Assembly (NCBI RefSeq): GCF_018688355.1
Contig: NZ_CP061317.1
Coordinates: 1,806,091 to 1,870,090, forward strand
Source: Polynucleobacter sp. AP-Elch-400A-B2
GTDB taxonomy: Bacteria; Pseudomonadota; Gammaproteobacteria; Burkholderiales; Burkholderiaceae
Reading direction: 5' to 3'
Length of the DNA stretch: 64,000 nucleotides
The translations under genes and the position numbers were made by a program. Below are positions 42,225 to 51,224 of this stretch, in pieces. The stretch's first letter is position 1, and every line of letters begins with the position of its first letter. Under the pieces are notes generated by a model. It made no database searches. It was given only the letters and a program-made list of their open reading frames with translations, and was not told where the DNA came from.

Positions 42225-43895
42225 TTAGTCTTTAGCGTAGATATCTACGTCTTTAGTTTCTTTAATAAACAGTGTACCGATTACCAATGTCACCGCAGCG
42301 ATGATGATTGGATACCAGAGGCCGTAGTAAATATTACCGTTTTGCGCTACCAAGGCAAAGGAGATCGTTGGCAACAAGCCACCGAACCAACCGTTACCAA
42401 TATGGTATGGCAAGGACATCGAGGTGTAACGAATACGGGTTGGGAACATCTCAACCAACATCGCTGCAATTGGGCCATAAACCATGGTTACCAAGATCAC
42501 CAAAATCACCAAGATACCCAAAACAGCAGGGAGATTAATAGCGGCAGGGTCAGCCTTTGCAGGATAACCAGCAGCATTCAATGCCTCACGAATTGCCTTC
42601 TTGAACTCTGCATCTTTTGCTTTCGCATCAGCTGGGGCCATACCCTTAGCGGAGTAGCCTTCGATCTCTGTGTCGCCAATCTTCACAACAGCGGTACCAC
42701 CGGCTGGGCCAGCAATCGTTGTGTAACTTGCAGAGTTAGAAGCCATCACCTGCTTTGCAATGTCGCAAGAGCTAGTGAACTTCGCAGTACCTGTTGGGTT
42801 GAACTGGAAAGTACATTCGTTCAAATCAGCAGTAATACTTGCTGGTGCAGTTGCCATTGCTTTTTCCAATGCTGGATTAGCAAAGTGGGTTAAGCCATTA
42901 AACAAGGAGACTGGTGTGTTCGGGATGTACAGAATGATGGCCAATAATAAGCCGCCCATGATGATGACCTTACGACCAATCTTGTCTGACAAGCTACCGA
43001 ATACTACGAAGAATGGTGTACCGATTACCAATGAAGCAGCAATCAATAAGTTTGCAGTCTTAGGATCTACCTTCAACACTTGAGTGAGGTAAAACAAAGC
43101 ATAGAACTGACCTGTGTACCAAACCACCGCTTGACCTGCAACTAGACCAAACAATGCCAAGATCACAATCTTCAAGTTCTTCCATTGACCGAATGACTCT
43201 GTCAAAGGCGCTTTAGACAACTTGCCTTCATCTTTCATCTTCTTGAAAGCTGGTGATTCGTTCATCGACAGACGAATGTAAACAGAAACAGCCAACAATG
43301 CGATAGAAGCGATGAAAGGAATACGCCAACCCCAGACATCAAAGTCTGCGCCAGTAAATTCACGTGTGAACAAAATCACCAACAAGGACAGGAATAAGCC
43401 AAGAGTAGCTGTTGTTTGGATCCAAGATGTGTATGCGCCACGTTTACCGTGAGGAGCATGCTCCGCTACATAAGTGGCAGCACCGCCGTACTCACCACCC
43501 AAAGCCAAACCTTGCAGCATGCGCAATGCGATCAAGATCACAGGAGCAGCAACGCCGATAGATGCGTAGTTAGGCAAAATACCCACGATAAAGGTTGCAC
43601 CACCCATCAATAGAATCGTTACTAAGAAGGTGTACTTACGACCAATCAAATCGCCTAAACGACCGAATACCAGCGCGCCGAATGGGCGAACGATAAAGCC
43701 GGCAGCAAACGCAAGCAATGCAAAAATGAAGGCAGAGCCAGCATCTAAGCCCGAGAAGAATTGCTTGGCAATAACAGCAGCCAATGAACCGTAAAGATAA
43801 AAGTCGTACCACTCAAAAACCGTACCTAAAGAGGAAGCAAAAATAACTTTGCGCTCTTCAGCGGTCATTGGGGCTGCTTTAGTTGATGTTGACAT
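42225..43895 (-). CDS. MFS transporter, metabolite:H+ symporter (MHS) family
   Basis: The 556-residue protein has twelve predicted membrane segments and MHS signatures: SSLGTVFEWYDFYLYGSLAA at the N-terminus, RPFGALVFGRLGDLIGRKYT (loop 2-3), LQGLALGGEYGGAATYVAEH and GSLSDKIGRKVI (loop 8-9). It should import an organic acid or similar with protons. It is ~110 residues longer than usual because of an insert at about residues 330-450 between TM9 and TM10, predicted periplasmic, containing two Cys (NECTFQF and SSCDIAK). The substrate is unknown. It is divergent from the TRAP operon. Confidence 0.92.
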   Translation of the reverse strand: MSTSTKAAPMTAEERKVIFASSLGTVFEWYDFYLYGSLAAVIAKQFFSGLDAGSAFIFALLAFAAGFIVRPFGALVFGRLGDLIGRKYTFLVTILLMGGATFIVGILPNYASIGVAAPVILIALRMLQGLALGGEYGGAATYVAEHAPHGKRGAYTSWIQTTATLGLFLSLLVILFTREFTGADFDVWGWRIPFIASIALLAVSVYIRLSMNESPAFKKMKDEGKLSKAPLTESFGQWKNLKIVILALFGLVAGQAVVWYTGQFYALFYLTQVLKVDPKTANLLIAASLVIGTPFFVVFGSLSDKIGRKVIIMGGLLLAIILYIPNTPVSLFNGLTHFANPALEKAMATAPASITADLNECTFQFNPTGTAKFTSSCDIAKQVMASNSASYTTIAGPAGGTAVVKIGDTEIEGYSAKGMAPADAKAKDAEFKKAIREALNAAGYPAKADPAAINLPAVLGILVILVILVTMVYGPIAAMLVEMFPTRIRYTSMSLPYHIGNGWFGGLLPTISFALVAQNGNIYYGLWYPIIIAAVTLVIGTLFIKETKDVDIYAKD

Positions 43896-44199
43896 CAGTA
43901 GCTCCTAACTATTTTTATTAAATAAAAAACAACTAGACGATTATGCTTTGAAAAAAATCAAAGAAATCCACTACTTAGGGTAATTCCCCATCAAATTGGA
44001 TCGGGGTTTTCCCCATAAATGTGGATTTGTTGCAACGCATTCGATGCATTCTCTAAGCAGGCGTTTGCACCAAGATATTGCAAGCCGCCCAATTTAGGTG
44101 CAAATGTAAATTAGCGCCTAAGGGTATCCCGATTAAATGGCATGAGCGGTCAGTATCTGGCAGCGCACTAAAAAGATAACTAATTAAGGAGCAATATAA
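43896..44199. other. Divergent intergenic region between the MHS transporter and TRAP operon
   Basis: This 304-base gap contains TAGG-N3-ATTCCCC at 43976-43989, GGGG-TTTT-CCCC at 44003-44014 (centres 25 bases apart), and an imperfect inverted repeat TTAGGTGC-N12-GCGCCTAA at 44094-44121. AAGGAG lies before the TRAP start. No coding frame or clear -35/-10 pair is visible. The repeats look like operators for one or both operons. Confidence 0.55.
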
Positions 44200-45285
44200 A
44201 TGAAAAGACGTGACTTTTTAAGCAAAACCGCATTAGGCGCAGCTGCCGGTGTATTGGCGGCTCCGGCCATCGCTCAATCCATGCCTGAAGTGAAGTGGCG
44301 CTGTGCCTCTAGCTTTCCAAAAAGCTTGGATACGATTTACGGTGGTGGCGAATATATTTCCAAGCGCGTTGCCGCACTAACTGATGGTAAGTTTCAAATC
44401 CGTATTTTTGGTGCTGGTGAGATTGTTCCTGCATTTGGTACGGTAGATGCCGTTCAGCAAGGTACGGTTGAGTGCACCCATACAGCTGGTTATTACTTCG
44501 TTGGTAAAAATAAAACCTTTGCTTTCGATACTACCGTGCCTTTCGGTATGAACCAACGTCAGCAAAATGCCTGGATGTATTGGGGTGGGGGCTTAAAGCT
44601 CCAACGTGAATTCTTGCGTGATTACAACATCGTCTCTTTCCCAGCAGGAAATACCGGTACGCAAATGGGCGGCTGGTTTAAGAAGCCCGTCAAAACAGTC
44701 GCTGACCTTAAAGGTCTAAAAATGCGTATTGCAGGCTTAGGTGGTGAAGTGATGTCACGTCTAGGTGCGATCCCCCAGCAAATCGCTGGCGGTGATATTT
44801 ACCCTGCTTTAGAAAAAGGTGTTATTGATGCGGCTGAGTGGGTTGGTCCATATGACGATGAGAAATTAGGTTTTTACAAAATTGCACCTTACTACTACTA
44901 CCCAGGATGGTGGGAAGCTTGCTCGATGTATTCCATGTACGTCAACATCAAGGAATGGGAAAAGTTGCCTAAGCAATATCAAGAGGCATTCGCCTCGGCA
45001 TGCGCAGAATGCAATATCGACATGATGGCGGAGTATGACTACAAAAATCCAATCGCCTTGCAAAGCTTAATTAAGAATGGTGTGAAACTTCAATCCTATT
45101 CAACAGAAATCATGAAAGCAGCTTCGAATACTGCCTTTGAGATGTATGAAGAAGAGGCTGCTAAGAATCCGTCCTTCAAGAAAATTTATGAGCCATGGAA
45201 GAAATTCCGTAACGACCAAATGCTTTGGAATAAGGTCGCAGAGCAGACACTCATGAGCTTTATGCTAAGCAACCCAGTCAAATAA
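44200..45285 (+). CDS. dctP: TRAP transporter solute-binding protein (TakP-like DctP)
   Basis: The 361-residue periplasmic receptor has a Tat signal (MKRRDFLSKTALGAAAG, cleaved after AIA). The domain starts VKWRCASSFPKSLDTIYGGG and includes AFDTTVPFGMNQRQQNAWMY, MGGWFKKPVKTVADLKGLKM and the TakP-type ligand segment AAEWVGPYDDEKLGFYKIAP. That subgroup binds 2-oxo acids or related carboxylates with a cation. The Arg in LKMRIAG should bind the ligand carboxylate. It is the first gene of dctP-dctQ-dctM-ggt-like. The ligand is inferred only. Confidence 0.93.
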   Translation: MKRRDFLSKTALGAAAGVLAAPAIAQSMPEVKWRCASSFPKSLDTIYGGGEYISKRVAALTDGKFQIRIFGAGEIVPAFGTVDAVQQGTVECTHTAGYYFVGKNKTFAFDTTVPFGMNQRQQNAWMYWGGGLKLQREFLRDYNIVSFPAGNTGTQMGGWFKKPVKTVADLKGLKMRIAGLGGEVMSRLGAIPQQIAGGDIYPALEKGVIDAAEWVGPYDDEKLGFYKIAPYYYYPGWWEACSMYSMYVNIKEWEKLPKQYQEAFASACAECNIDMMAEYDYKNPIALQSLIKNGVKLQSYSTEIMKAASNTAFEMYEEEAAKNPSFKKIYEPWKKFRNDQMLWNKVAEQTLMSFMLSNPVK

Positions 45286-45305
45286 GAACCTACCGATAAG
45301 TTGAT

Positions 45306-45848
45306 ATGCCAAAACAATTATTAGTTTTTTCAAGTTTCGTTGATCGCCTGAATGACCGTTTTGGTGTCTTAGCGAGTTGGTTAGTATTAATTGCCGTACT
45401 GGTCAGCACTGCAAATGCGCTGATCCGGTACGGCTTTAATATCAGTTCGAATGGTTGGCTAGAAGCGCAGTGGTATCTATTCGCCGGCATGGTGATGTTT
45501 GGTGCCGCCACTACGTTTCGACTAAATGAACATGTTCGGGTAGATGTGCTTTATGCGCTCTATCCAAACAGAGCTCGTCTTTGGTTAGATTTCTGGGGAG
45601 GAATTGTCTTCTTCCTGCCGGTGACCATCATCATTGGCTACTACTCATGGGAATTTTTCATCACATCCATTATTCAGAATGAAACTTCAAGCAATCCTGG
45701 CGGCCTAATTCGGTGGCCAGTTCGAGGCGCCATTACTCTTGGCTTCTTCTTGCTGACCCTTCAGGGATTCTCTGAAATTATCAAACGATACGCAGCCATT
45801 ATTGGCGTGATCAAAATCGATCCTAAGTACGAAAGACCTTTGCAATGA
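45306..45848 (+). CDS. dctQ: TRAP transporter small permease subunit
   Basis: The 180-residue membrane protein has four hydrophobic segments and the DctQ hallmarks: WLEAQWYLFAGMVMFGAATT, then LNEHVRVDVLYAL. The ending EIIKRYAAIIGVIKIDPKYE is typical of the TakQ-type subgroup, which is longer than average. It overlaps dctM by four bases (ATGA), so the two permease subunits are translated together. Confidence 0.93.
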   Translation: MPKQLLVFSSFVDRLNDRFGVLASWLVLIAVLVSTANALIRYGFNISSNGWLEAQWYLFAGMVMFGAATTFRLNEHVRVDVLYALYPNRARLWLDFWGGIVFFLPVTIIIGYYSWEFFITSIIQNETSSNPGGLIRWPVRGAITLGFFLLTLQGFSEIIKRYAAIIGVIKIDPKYERPLQ

Positions 45849-47290
45849 TTAGTCATGATCTGATGGCCCCCATTATGTTTGGGGGCTTAATTATATTTTT
45901 ATTGATTGGGTATCCAGCAGCCTTTTCACTTGGCGCAGTTGGCTTATTCTTTTCTTTTATCGGCATTGAGATGGGCATGTTCCAGCCCACCTTTTTGCAA
46001 GCACTGCCAGATAGAGTTTTTGGAATTCTTTCAAATGATCTTTTGCTCTCGATTCCCTTCTTCACCTTCATGGGAGCCATTCTTGAAAAGTGTGGATTAG
46101 CAGAAGACATGCTTGAGGGCTTGGGGCAATTATTTGGTCCAATCCGAGGCGGCCTTGCTTATGCAGTGATTATTGTTGGTGCAATTTTGGGTGCTATCAC
46201 TGGCACAGTAGCAGCATCAGTCATTGCAATGGGATTAATCTCACTACCAGTGATGCTGCGTTACGGATATAACCCACGAGTAGCCACTGGCGTGATTGCA
46301 GCCTCTGGCACGATTACCCAACTAATCCCCCCTTCATTGGTATTGATCGTACTGGCAGACCAATTAGGTAAGTCTGTTGGCGATATGTATGCTGGCGCTA
46401 TTGGGCCATCAATTATTCAAGTGACACTTTTTTGCTTATTCATTTTCTTTTTATCGATCTTCAGACCTCAGGATGTTCCAGCTTTACCGATAGAAGCTCG
46501 CCCGAAAATTGACTGGAAATTACTCAAGAAAATTCTCTGGGGAATTGTTCCATCGATTGCCCTAATCTTCTTGGTACTGGGAACTATTTTGATGGGTCTA
46601 GCTACACCTACTGAAGGTGGTGCAATGGGTTCAGTTGGCGCTTTAATTCTGGCAGCAATGAATAAGCGTCTGCAAAAACCACTGGTCTGGGAAGCAATGA
46701 CTTCCACCATGCGCATCAATGCTATGGTGATCTTTATCTTGATTGGCTCAACCGTATTTGGTCTTGCATTTAGAGGGGTAGACGGTGACCTGTGGATTGA
46801 GAGCCTCCTGTCAGGTCTACCAGGCGGTCAAGTTGGCTTCTTAATTGCGGTGAACTTATTTGTATTCTTTTTAGCTTTCTTCTTGGATTACTTTGAGATC
46901 GCCTTCATCATCATCCCTTTGTTAGCACCAGTTGCCGAAAAGCTGGGCATTGATCTCATTTGGTTCGGCGTTCTATTGGGCGCAAACATGCAAACTTCGT
47001 TCATGCATCCGCCATTTGGATTTGCCTTGTTCTATTTACGTGGTGTTGCACCAAAATCCCTCAAAAGTTCGGATATTTACTATGGGGCGCTACCTTGGGT
47101 AGGCTTACAACTCATATTGGTCGCCATCATTATCTTTATCCCAGAAACTGTGACGTATTTTGTTGATAAACCTGCTGCTGTCTTTGATGCTAGTGGTCCA
47201 TCGGTTGATCCATTGGCTGGTGTGGAGCAAAATGAGATTGCGGTAGACTCCAGCTCTGACATTGAACGTCAGCTACGAGAGAATAAATAA
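45845..47290 (+). CDS. dctM: TRAP transporter large permease subunit
   Basis: DctM is the twelve-helix sodium-coupled permease of the TRAP complex. The 481-residue product has LLSIPFFTFMGAILEKCGLA, GGLAYAVIIVGAILGAITGT, ASGTITQLIPPSLVLIVLAD, LATPTEGGAMGSVGALILAA and a FALFYLRGVAPKSLKSSDIY ending, all DctM motifs. It has a polar C-terminal extension of about 50 residues (DASGPSVDPLAGVEQNE onward) seen in this subgroup. The GGT-like gene follows after 37 bases. Confidence 0.94.
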   Translation: MISHDLMAPIMFGGLIIFLLIGYPAAFSLGAVGLFFSFIGIEMGMFQPTFLQALPDRVFGILSNDLLLSIPFFTFMGAILEKCGLAEDMLEGLGQLFGPIRGGLAYAVIIVGAILGAITGTVAASVIAMGLISLPVMLRYGYNPRVATGVIAASGTITQLIPPSLVLIVLADQLGKSVGDMYAGAIGPSIIQVTLFCLFIFFLSIFRPQDVPALPIEARPKIDWKLLKKILWGIVPSIALIFLVLGTILMGLATPTEGGAMGSVGALILAAMNKRLQKPLVWEAMTSTMRINAMVIFILIGSTVFGLAFRGVDGDLWIESLLSGLPGGQVGFLIAVNLFVFFLAFFLDYFEIAFIIIPLLAPVAEKLGIDLIWFGVLLGANMQTSFMHPPFGFALFYLRGVAPKSLKSSDIYYGALPWVGLQLILVAIIIFIPETVTYFVDKPAAVFDASGPSVDPLAGVEQNEIAVDSSSDIERQLRENK

Positions 47291-47327
47291 CAATACATAT
47301 TGAGACAGCAGTCAAAGGAATTTAGTA

Positions 47328-48926
47328 ATGCAACAAAAATGGGGTATTCGAGGAATGGCGGTAGCGCCACACTCACTAGCATCTGAATCAGCATTAGCGG
47401 TACTACGTGAAGGTGGTAATGCAATAGAAGCGATGATCGCTGCAGCCGCAACGATCGCAGTTGTCTATCCCCACATGAACTCCATTGGCGGCGATTCTTT
47501 CTGGGTGGTTCACTCTCCCGGTAAAGCTATGGGTGGTATTGATGCCTGCGGTGCCGCTGCTGGCCTAGCGACTAAACAGTGGTATGCAGAGCGTGGTGTA
47601 ACGAAGGCTATTCCTTTTCGGGGTGCCATTGCAGCCAATACCGTAGCTGGAACTATTTCCGGCTGGGGTGCAGCTCAGAAACTATCGCAACAAGGTTTGA
47701 GTGGAAGACTGCCACTCTCTCGCTTGCTAGCAGATGCCATTCACTATGCGGAAGCTGGCGTACCGGTAACTCATAGTCAATCCAGTTTGACCGAAAAAAA
47801 GAGGGTGGAGTTAAGCCTCATTCCCGGATTTGCAGAGACATTTTTGGTTGATGGCAAAGCCCCTGAAGTGGGTAGCATCTTTAAACAGGGGCGCCTTGCA
47901 AAAACCTTGCGACAAATCTCTCGTAAAGGGACAGAAGATTACTACCGTGGCGACTTAGCCGAGCTACTTGCCAAAGAGCTTACGGATATTGGTAGCCCCC
48001 TTCGACTTAGCGACCTCCATCGCCATCAAGCCAAACTGATTGACCCCCTTGAGCTCAAGCACAGCATGGGTAATGTCTACAACATGACGCCGCCAACCCA
48101 AGGCGTTGTGTCTTTAATGATCATTGGCATCTTGGATCAACTCAATCTCAAGCGCTTCAAAATCGATAGTGCGGAATATGTTCATCACTGTGTGGAAGCC
48201 ACTAAGCAAGCCTTCATGGTCAGAGATAAACATGTGACTGATCCCGCCTATATGACAAAGCACGCTCAATCTTTCTTGTCACCTGACTTTTTAAAGAAGT
48301 TGGCAAAAAATATTGATCCTGAAAAAGCCTTACCCTGGGGTCAGGGTAAAGGACCAGCCGATACGATTTGGATGGGGGTAATCGATGGCAATGGAAATTG
48401 CGTTTCTTTTATTCAAAGTATTTATCACGAGTTTGGTGCTGGCATCGTATTACCCAAGTCTGGTGTGAACTGGCAAAACCGCGGATGCAGCTTCTCGCTG
48501 GATCCCAAAACACTCAATCACCTTGAGCCCTATCGCAAACCATTCCATACATTGAACCCAGCCATGGCTTTATTTAAGGATGGTCGGTCGATGGTCTATG
48601 GCACGATGGGTGGTGATGGCCAACCACAAACACAATGTGCTGTCTTTACTCGCACCGCGACGTATGGACTTGATCCACAAGATGCGATCAGCCGTCCGCG
48701 TTGGTTGCTCGGCAGGACCTGGGGTCAAACTAGCGACAGTTTGAAATTAGAATCACGCTTTAGTCCATGGGTTGCTAAAGAGCTACACGCCCTAGGGCAT
48801 GAGATTGAAATGCTCGATGCTTTTGACGAAACCGTTGGCCATGCTGGCTGTATTATTCGCGACCCATCCGGCACGCTACATGGCGGCTGGGATCCCCGAA
48901 GTGATGGCGCCGTTAGCGCGTTTTAG
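47328..48926 (+). CDS. Gamma-glutamyltransferase-family hydrolase
   Basis: This 532-residue member of the self-processing Ntn-hydrolase GGT family has VLREGGNAIEAMIAAAATIA at the N-terminus, NSIGGDSFWVV, TPPTQGVVSL, the likely nucleophile Thr346 in PADTIWMGVIDGNGNCVSFI, FGAGIVLPKSG, and GTMGGDGQPQTQ near the end. There is no signal peptide, so it is cytosolic, unlike classic glutathione-degrading GGT. It resembles the YwrD/oxamate amidohydrolase (HpxW) branch. Being last in a TRAP operon, it probably hydrolyses the imported compound. That role is inferred. It overlaps the next convergent gene by 14 bases. Confidence 0.88.
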   Translation: MQQKWGIRGMAVAPHSLASESALAVLREGGNAIEAMIAAAATIAVVYPHMNSIGGDSFWVVHSPGKAMGGIDACGAAAGLATKQWYAERGVTKAIPFRGAIAANTVAGTISGWGAAQKLSQQGLSGRLPLSRLLADAIHYAEAGVPVTHSQSSLTEKKRVELSLIPGFAETFLVDGKAPEVGSIFKQGRLAKTLRQISRKGTEDYYRGDLAELLAKELTDIGSPLRLSDLHRHQAKLIDPLELKHSMGNVYNMTPPTQGVVSLMIIGILDQLNLKRFKIDSAEYVHHCVEATKQAFMVRDKHVTDPAYMTKHAQSFLSPDFLKKLAKNIDPEKALPWGQGKGPADTIWMGVIDGNGNCVSFIQSIYHEFGAGIVLPKSGVNWQNRGCSFSLDPKTLNHLEPYRKPFHTLNPAMALFKDGRSMVYGTMGGDGQPQTQCAVFTRTATYGLDPQDAISRPRWLLGRTWGQTSDSLKLESRFSPWVAKELHALGHEIEMLDAFDETVGHAGCIIRDPSGTLHGGWDPRSDGAVSAF

Positions 48927-49542
48927 TAATAAATAATTTGGGTACGCGCAGATCCCAGTAAATGGCAGCTGCGCGTAGTCCAAAAATGGCTAGCATGCAC
49001 ATCACCGATCCCTCGAGCGTGTACGCTGGGAGGAAATTCAAAATCAGAACATAGATGCAGCAACCCAAAGTGACCGGGATTGCATATAACTCATGTGACA
49101 TCAATAAAGTTTTTCTGCCGGCCAAAATATCACGTAACAAGCCACCACCGATAGCAGTCACTACGCCCAAGATGACTGGTGCCACTGGCAATCCAAATTC
49201 CAAGTTCCAAGCTTTATCTACCCCCTGAATACCAAACAAAGCTGCGCCCAGACCGTCGATGTAGAGCATCCAGCGATAAATCTGAGGTTGAGTAAAAAAA
49301 GATTCTGCTACGAAAGCGACAATGCACGCGCCCAAGGCTACCCAGATATAAATTTGCGCAATCGACCAAAATGCAGGCACATCCAAAATGATGTCACGCA
49401 GAGTTCCGCCACCAATGGCAGTAATCACACCTAGTACCATGACGCCAAAAAGATCGACACCCCGATCAGCAATAGCGAGTACACCAGTGACTGCAAAAGC
49501 AACTGTGGCAATGATGCCAATCCAGAAATTAATTTGATCCAT
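48913..49542 (-). CDS. TRIC/YadS-like (UPF0126) membrane protein
   Basis: The 209-residue protein has two copies of the UPF0126/TRIC repeat, each with three helices and the signature GVITAIGGGTLRDIILD or GVVTAIGGGLLRDILAG (glycine-rich then LRD). It should form a small channel or transporter; relatives are described as trimeric cation channels or glycine-linked. The first segment NFWIGIIATVAFAVTGVLA is typical. It is convergent with the GGT-like gene and divergent from maiA, 81 bases away. Confidence 0.9.
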   Translation of the reverse strand: MDQINFWIGIIATVAFAVTGVLAIADRGVDLFGVMVLGVITAIGGGTLRDIILDVPAFWSIAQIYIWVALGACIVAFVAESFFTQPQIYRWMLYIDGLGAALFGIQGVDKAWNLEFGLPVAPVILGVVTAIGGGLLRDILAGRKTLLMSHELYAIPVTLGCCIYVLILNFLPAYTLEGSVMCMLAIFGLRAAAIYWDLRVPKLFITKTR

Positions 49543-49623
49543 ACTGACTAGTCTAAATCACCAACACCAATCTCTGAATCAAGCCCTTTATATACTGAGG
49601 GTAATGCCATTAAGGAATCTTTT

Positions 49624-50304
49624 ATGAAAACTCAGCTTTATAGCTTTTGGCGTAGCTCGGCAGCCTTTCGGGTGCGCATTGCCCTCAACTTAAAAGGCCT
49701 GGATTACGAGGTGATTCCAATTCACATTGTTAAAAGTGGAGGCGCCCAAACTGCTGGTGAGTATGCCAACAAAAATCCCAATCGCCTGGTACCCCTCTAT
49801 ACCGATGGCCCTCACACCATTCACCAGTCACTTGCCATCATTGAATATTTAGAGGAGATTCAATCAAGTCCTCCACTACTGCCCCAAACTGCAATCGATC
49901 GAGCGTGGGTACGTTCAGTAGCTATGGATATCGCCATGGAGATTCACCCACTGAATAATTTGAGGGTGTTGCGCTATCTCATGAAAACTTTAGGCGTGAG
50001 TACAGAGGCAAAAGATACCTGGAGTCATCATTGGATGGTGTTGGGTTTAGAAAGTCTTGAAAAGCAATTGAGTGGAGATACGAGGGTAGGCCGTTTTGCT
50101 TATGGAGATCAGCCTGGCCTGATTGATATCTGCCTAGTACCGCAAATTTTTAATGCGCTTAGTACAAAGATTGATATGACGAGCTACCCAACACTCATGA
50201 GGATATTTCATCAGTGTATGACGCTACCTGCATTTATTGATGCCTCTTGGGAGAAGCAAATAGATGCTGAGGGATTAAACCCTTTTACTCCACCACAGGA
50301 ATAA
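49624..50304 (+). CDS. maiA: Maleylacetoacetate isomerase (zeta-class GST)
   Basis: The 226-residue protein carries the zeta-class active site in LYSFWRSSAAFRVRIALNLK (SSxxxRVRIAL), then NPNRLVPLYTDG and HQSLAIIEYLEE for glutathione, and a C-terminal helical domain with AYGDQPGLIDICLVPQIFNA. MaiA isomerises maleylacetoacetate, or maleylpyruvate in gentisate pathways, to the fumaryl form. No hmgA, gentisate dioxygenase or partner FAH is adjacent, so the in vivo pathway is unclear. Its 3' end overlaps the AEC gene by 30 bases. Confidence 0.9.
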   Translation: MKTQLYSFWRSSAAFRVRIALNLKGLDYEVIPIHIVKSGGAQTAGEYANKNPNRLVPLYTDGPHTIHQSLAIIEYLEEIQSSPPLLPQTAIDRAWVRSVAMDIAMEIHPLNNLRVLRYLMKTLGVSTEAKDTWSHHWMVLGLESLEKQLSGDTRVGRFAYGDQPGLIDICLVPQIFNALSTKIDMTSYPTLMRIFHQCMTLPAFIDASWEKQIDAEGLNPFTPPQE

Positions 50305-51204
50305 AGACAGCGTAAGTAAAGATCCCACAGTAGTTAAGAGCACCACTCGAGAAATAATTCGGCCGTCTGCGCTGTAATACTGAGCCAACATAAATGGACC
50401 GGTACCAGTAGGAAGTGCAGCCAGTATCACAACAGCACTCACCCACAAGTTTGGCAAATCCAAGATTGGTCCGGCAATCAACCAAGCGATTAGCGGCTGA
50501 ATAATGAGTTTTGCAAAGCCAATGCCCCATGCCTGCTGCGGCGCTGTCGCTTCTTTTTGCATCAAAAAAAGACCAATAGAAACTAGTGCGCAAGGTGTTG
50601 CAGCCGCAGCTAAGAAAGTAATGACTTGCGCTAATGGCTCATATAAAAGCAAACCTGTAGACGACCATAGCAAACCTGCCACTGGAGCAATCAATAGTGG
50701 ATTGGTACAGAGCGACTTCAGCACACTCCAAACAATCTCATGGGATTTTTTGTGAGACTGTATGCCAACTTCAATCAGGACGGTTGCGATGGCAAACATC
50801 ACAAAGACAATAAAGGTCGCAATGATTGCTGGCGCTAAACCATCTTGACCAAGCGCCAAAACACAGAGCGGAATGCCCATGTATCCCGTATTGGAGTAAG
50901 AGGCACTCAAACCTGAAAAACTGGCGGCTGCTAAATCATGCTTACGAACCCAGCTGACTATCAACACCAAAATAAATACTAGTAAGCAACTCAGAAAAAA
51001 AGCAGTAATGAATCCTGGTTGCCACAGTGTTTGCCAACTACTGCTGGAGGCAAAACTAAATAACTGCGCAGGTAGCGCAAGCCAAACGACAAAGCGATTT
51101 AACTCAACGGATGCACTCTCACCTAATTTGCCTGTACGTCCACAAACATAGCCAATCAGAATGAGAGCAAATATCGGAAAGACAACATTAAAAACGTAGA
51201 ACAA
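50275..51204 (-). CDS. AEC-family transporter
   Basis: The 309-residue protein has ten predicted membrane segments in two five-helix halves and AEC (auxin efflux carrier) features: VVFPIFALILIGYVCGRTGK, LNRFVVWLALPAQLF, SYSNTGYMGIPLCVLALG, and ALPTGTGPFMLAQYY near the end. Bacterial members carry malonate, malate or similar; the substrate is not evident. The reading begins at a TTG (51204), a rare start, and no better ATG is nearby. It lies 20 bases after the gamma carbonic anhydrase gene, likely co-transcribed. Confidence 0.87.
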   Translation of the reverse strand: MFYVFNVVFPIFALILIGYVCGRTGKLGESASVELNRFVVWLALPAQLFSFASSSSWQTLWQPGFITAFFLSCLLVFILVLIVSWVRKHDLAAASFSGLSASYSNTGYMGIPLCVLALGQDGLAPAIIATFIVFVMFAIATVLIEVGIQSHKKSHEIVWSVLKSLCTNPLLIAPVAGLLWSSTGLLLYEPLAQVITFLAAAATPCALVSIGLFLMQKEATAPQQAWGIGFAKLIIQPLIAWLIAGPILDLPNLWVSAVVILAALPTGTGPFMLAQYYSADGRIISRVVLLTTVGSLLTLSLFLWWSKRV

Positions 51205-51224
51205 TTTAGGTGGACTTTTTTAGA

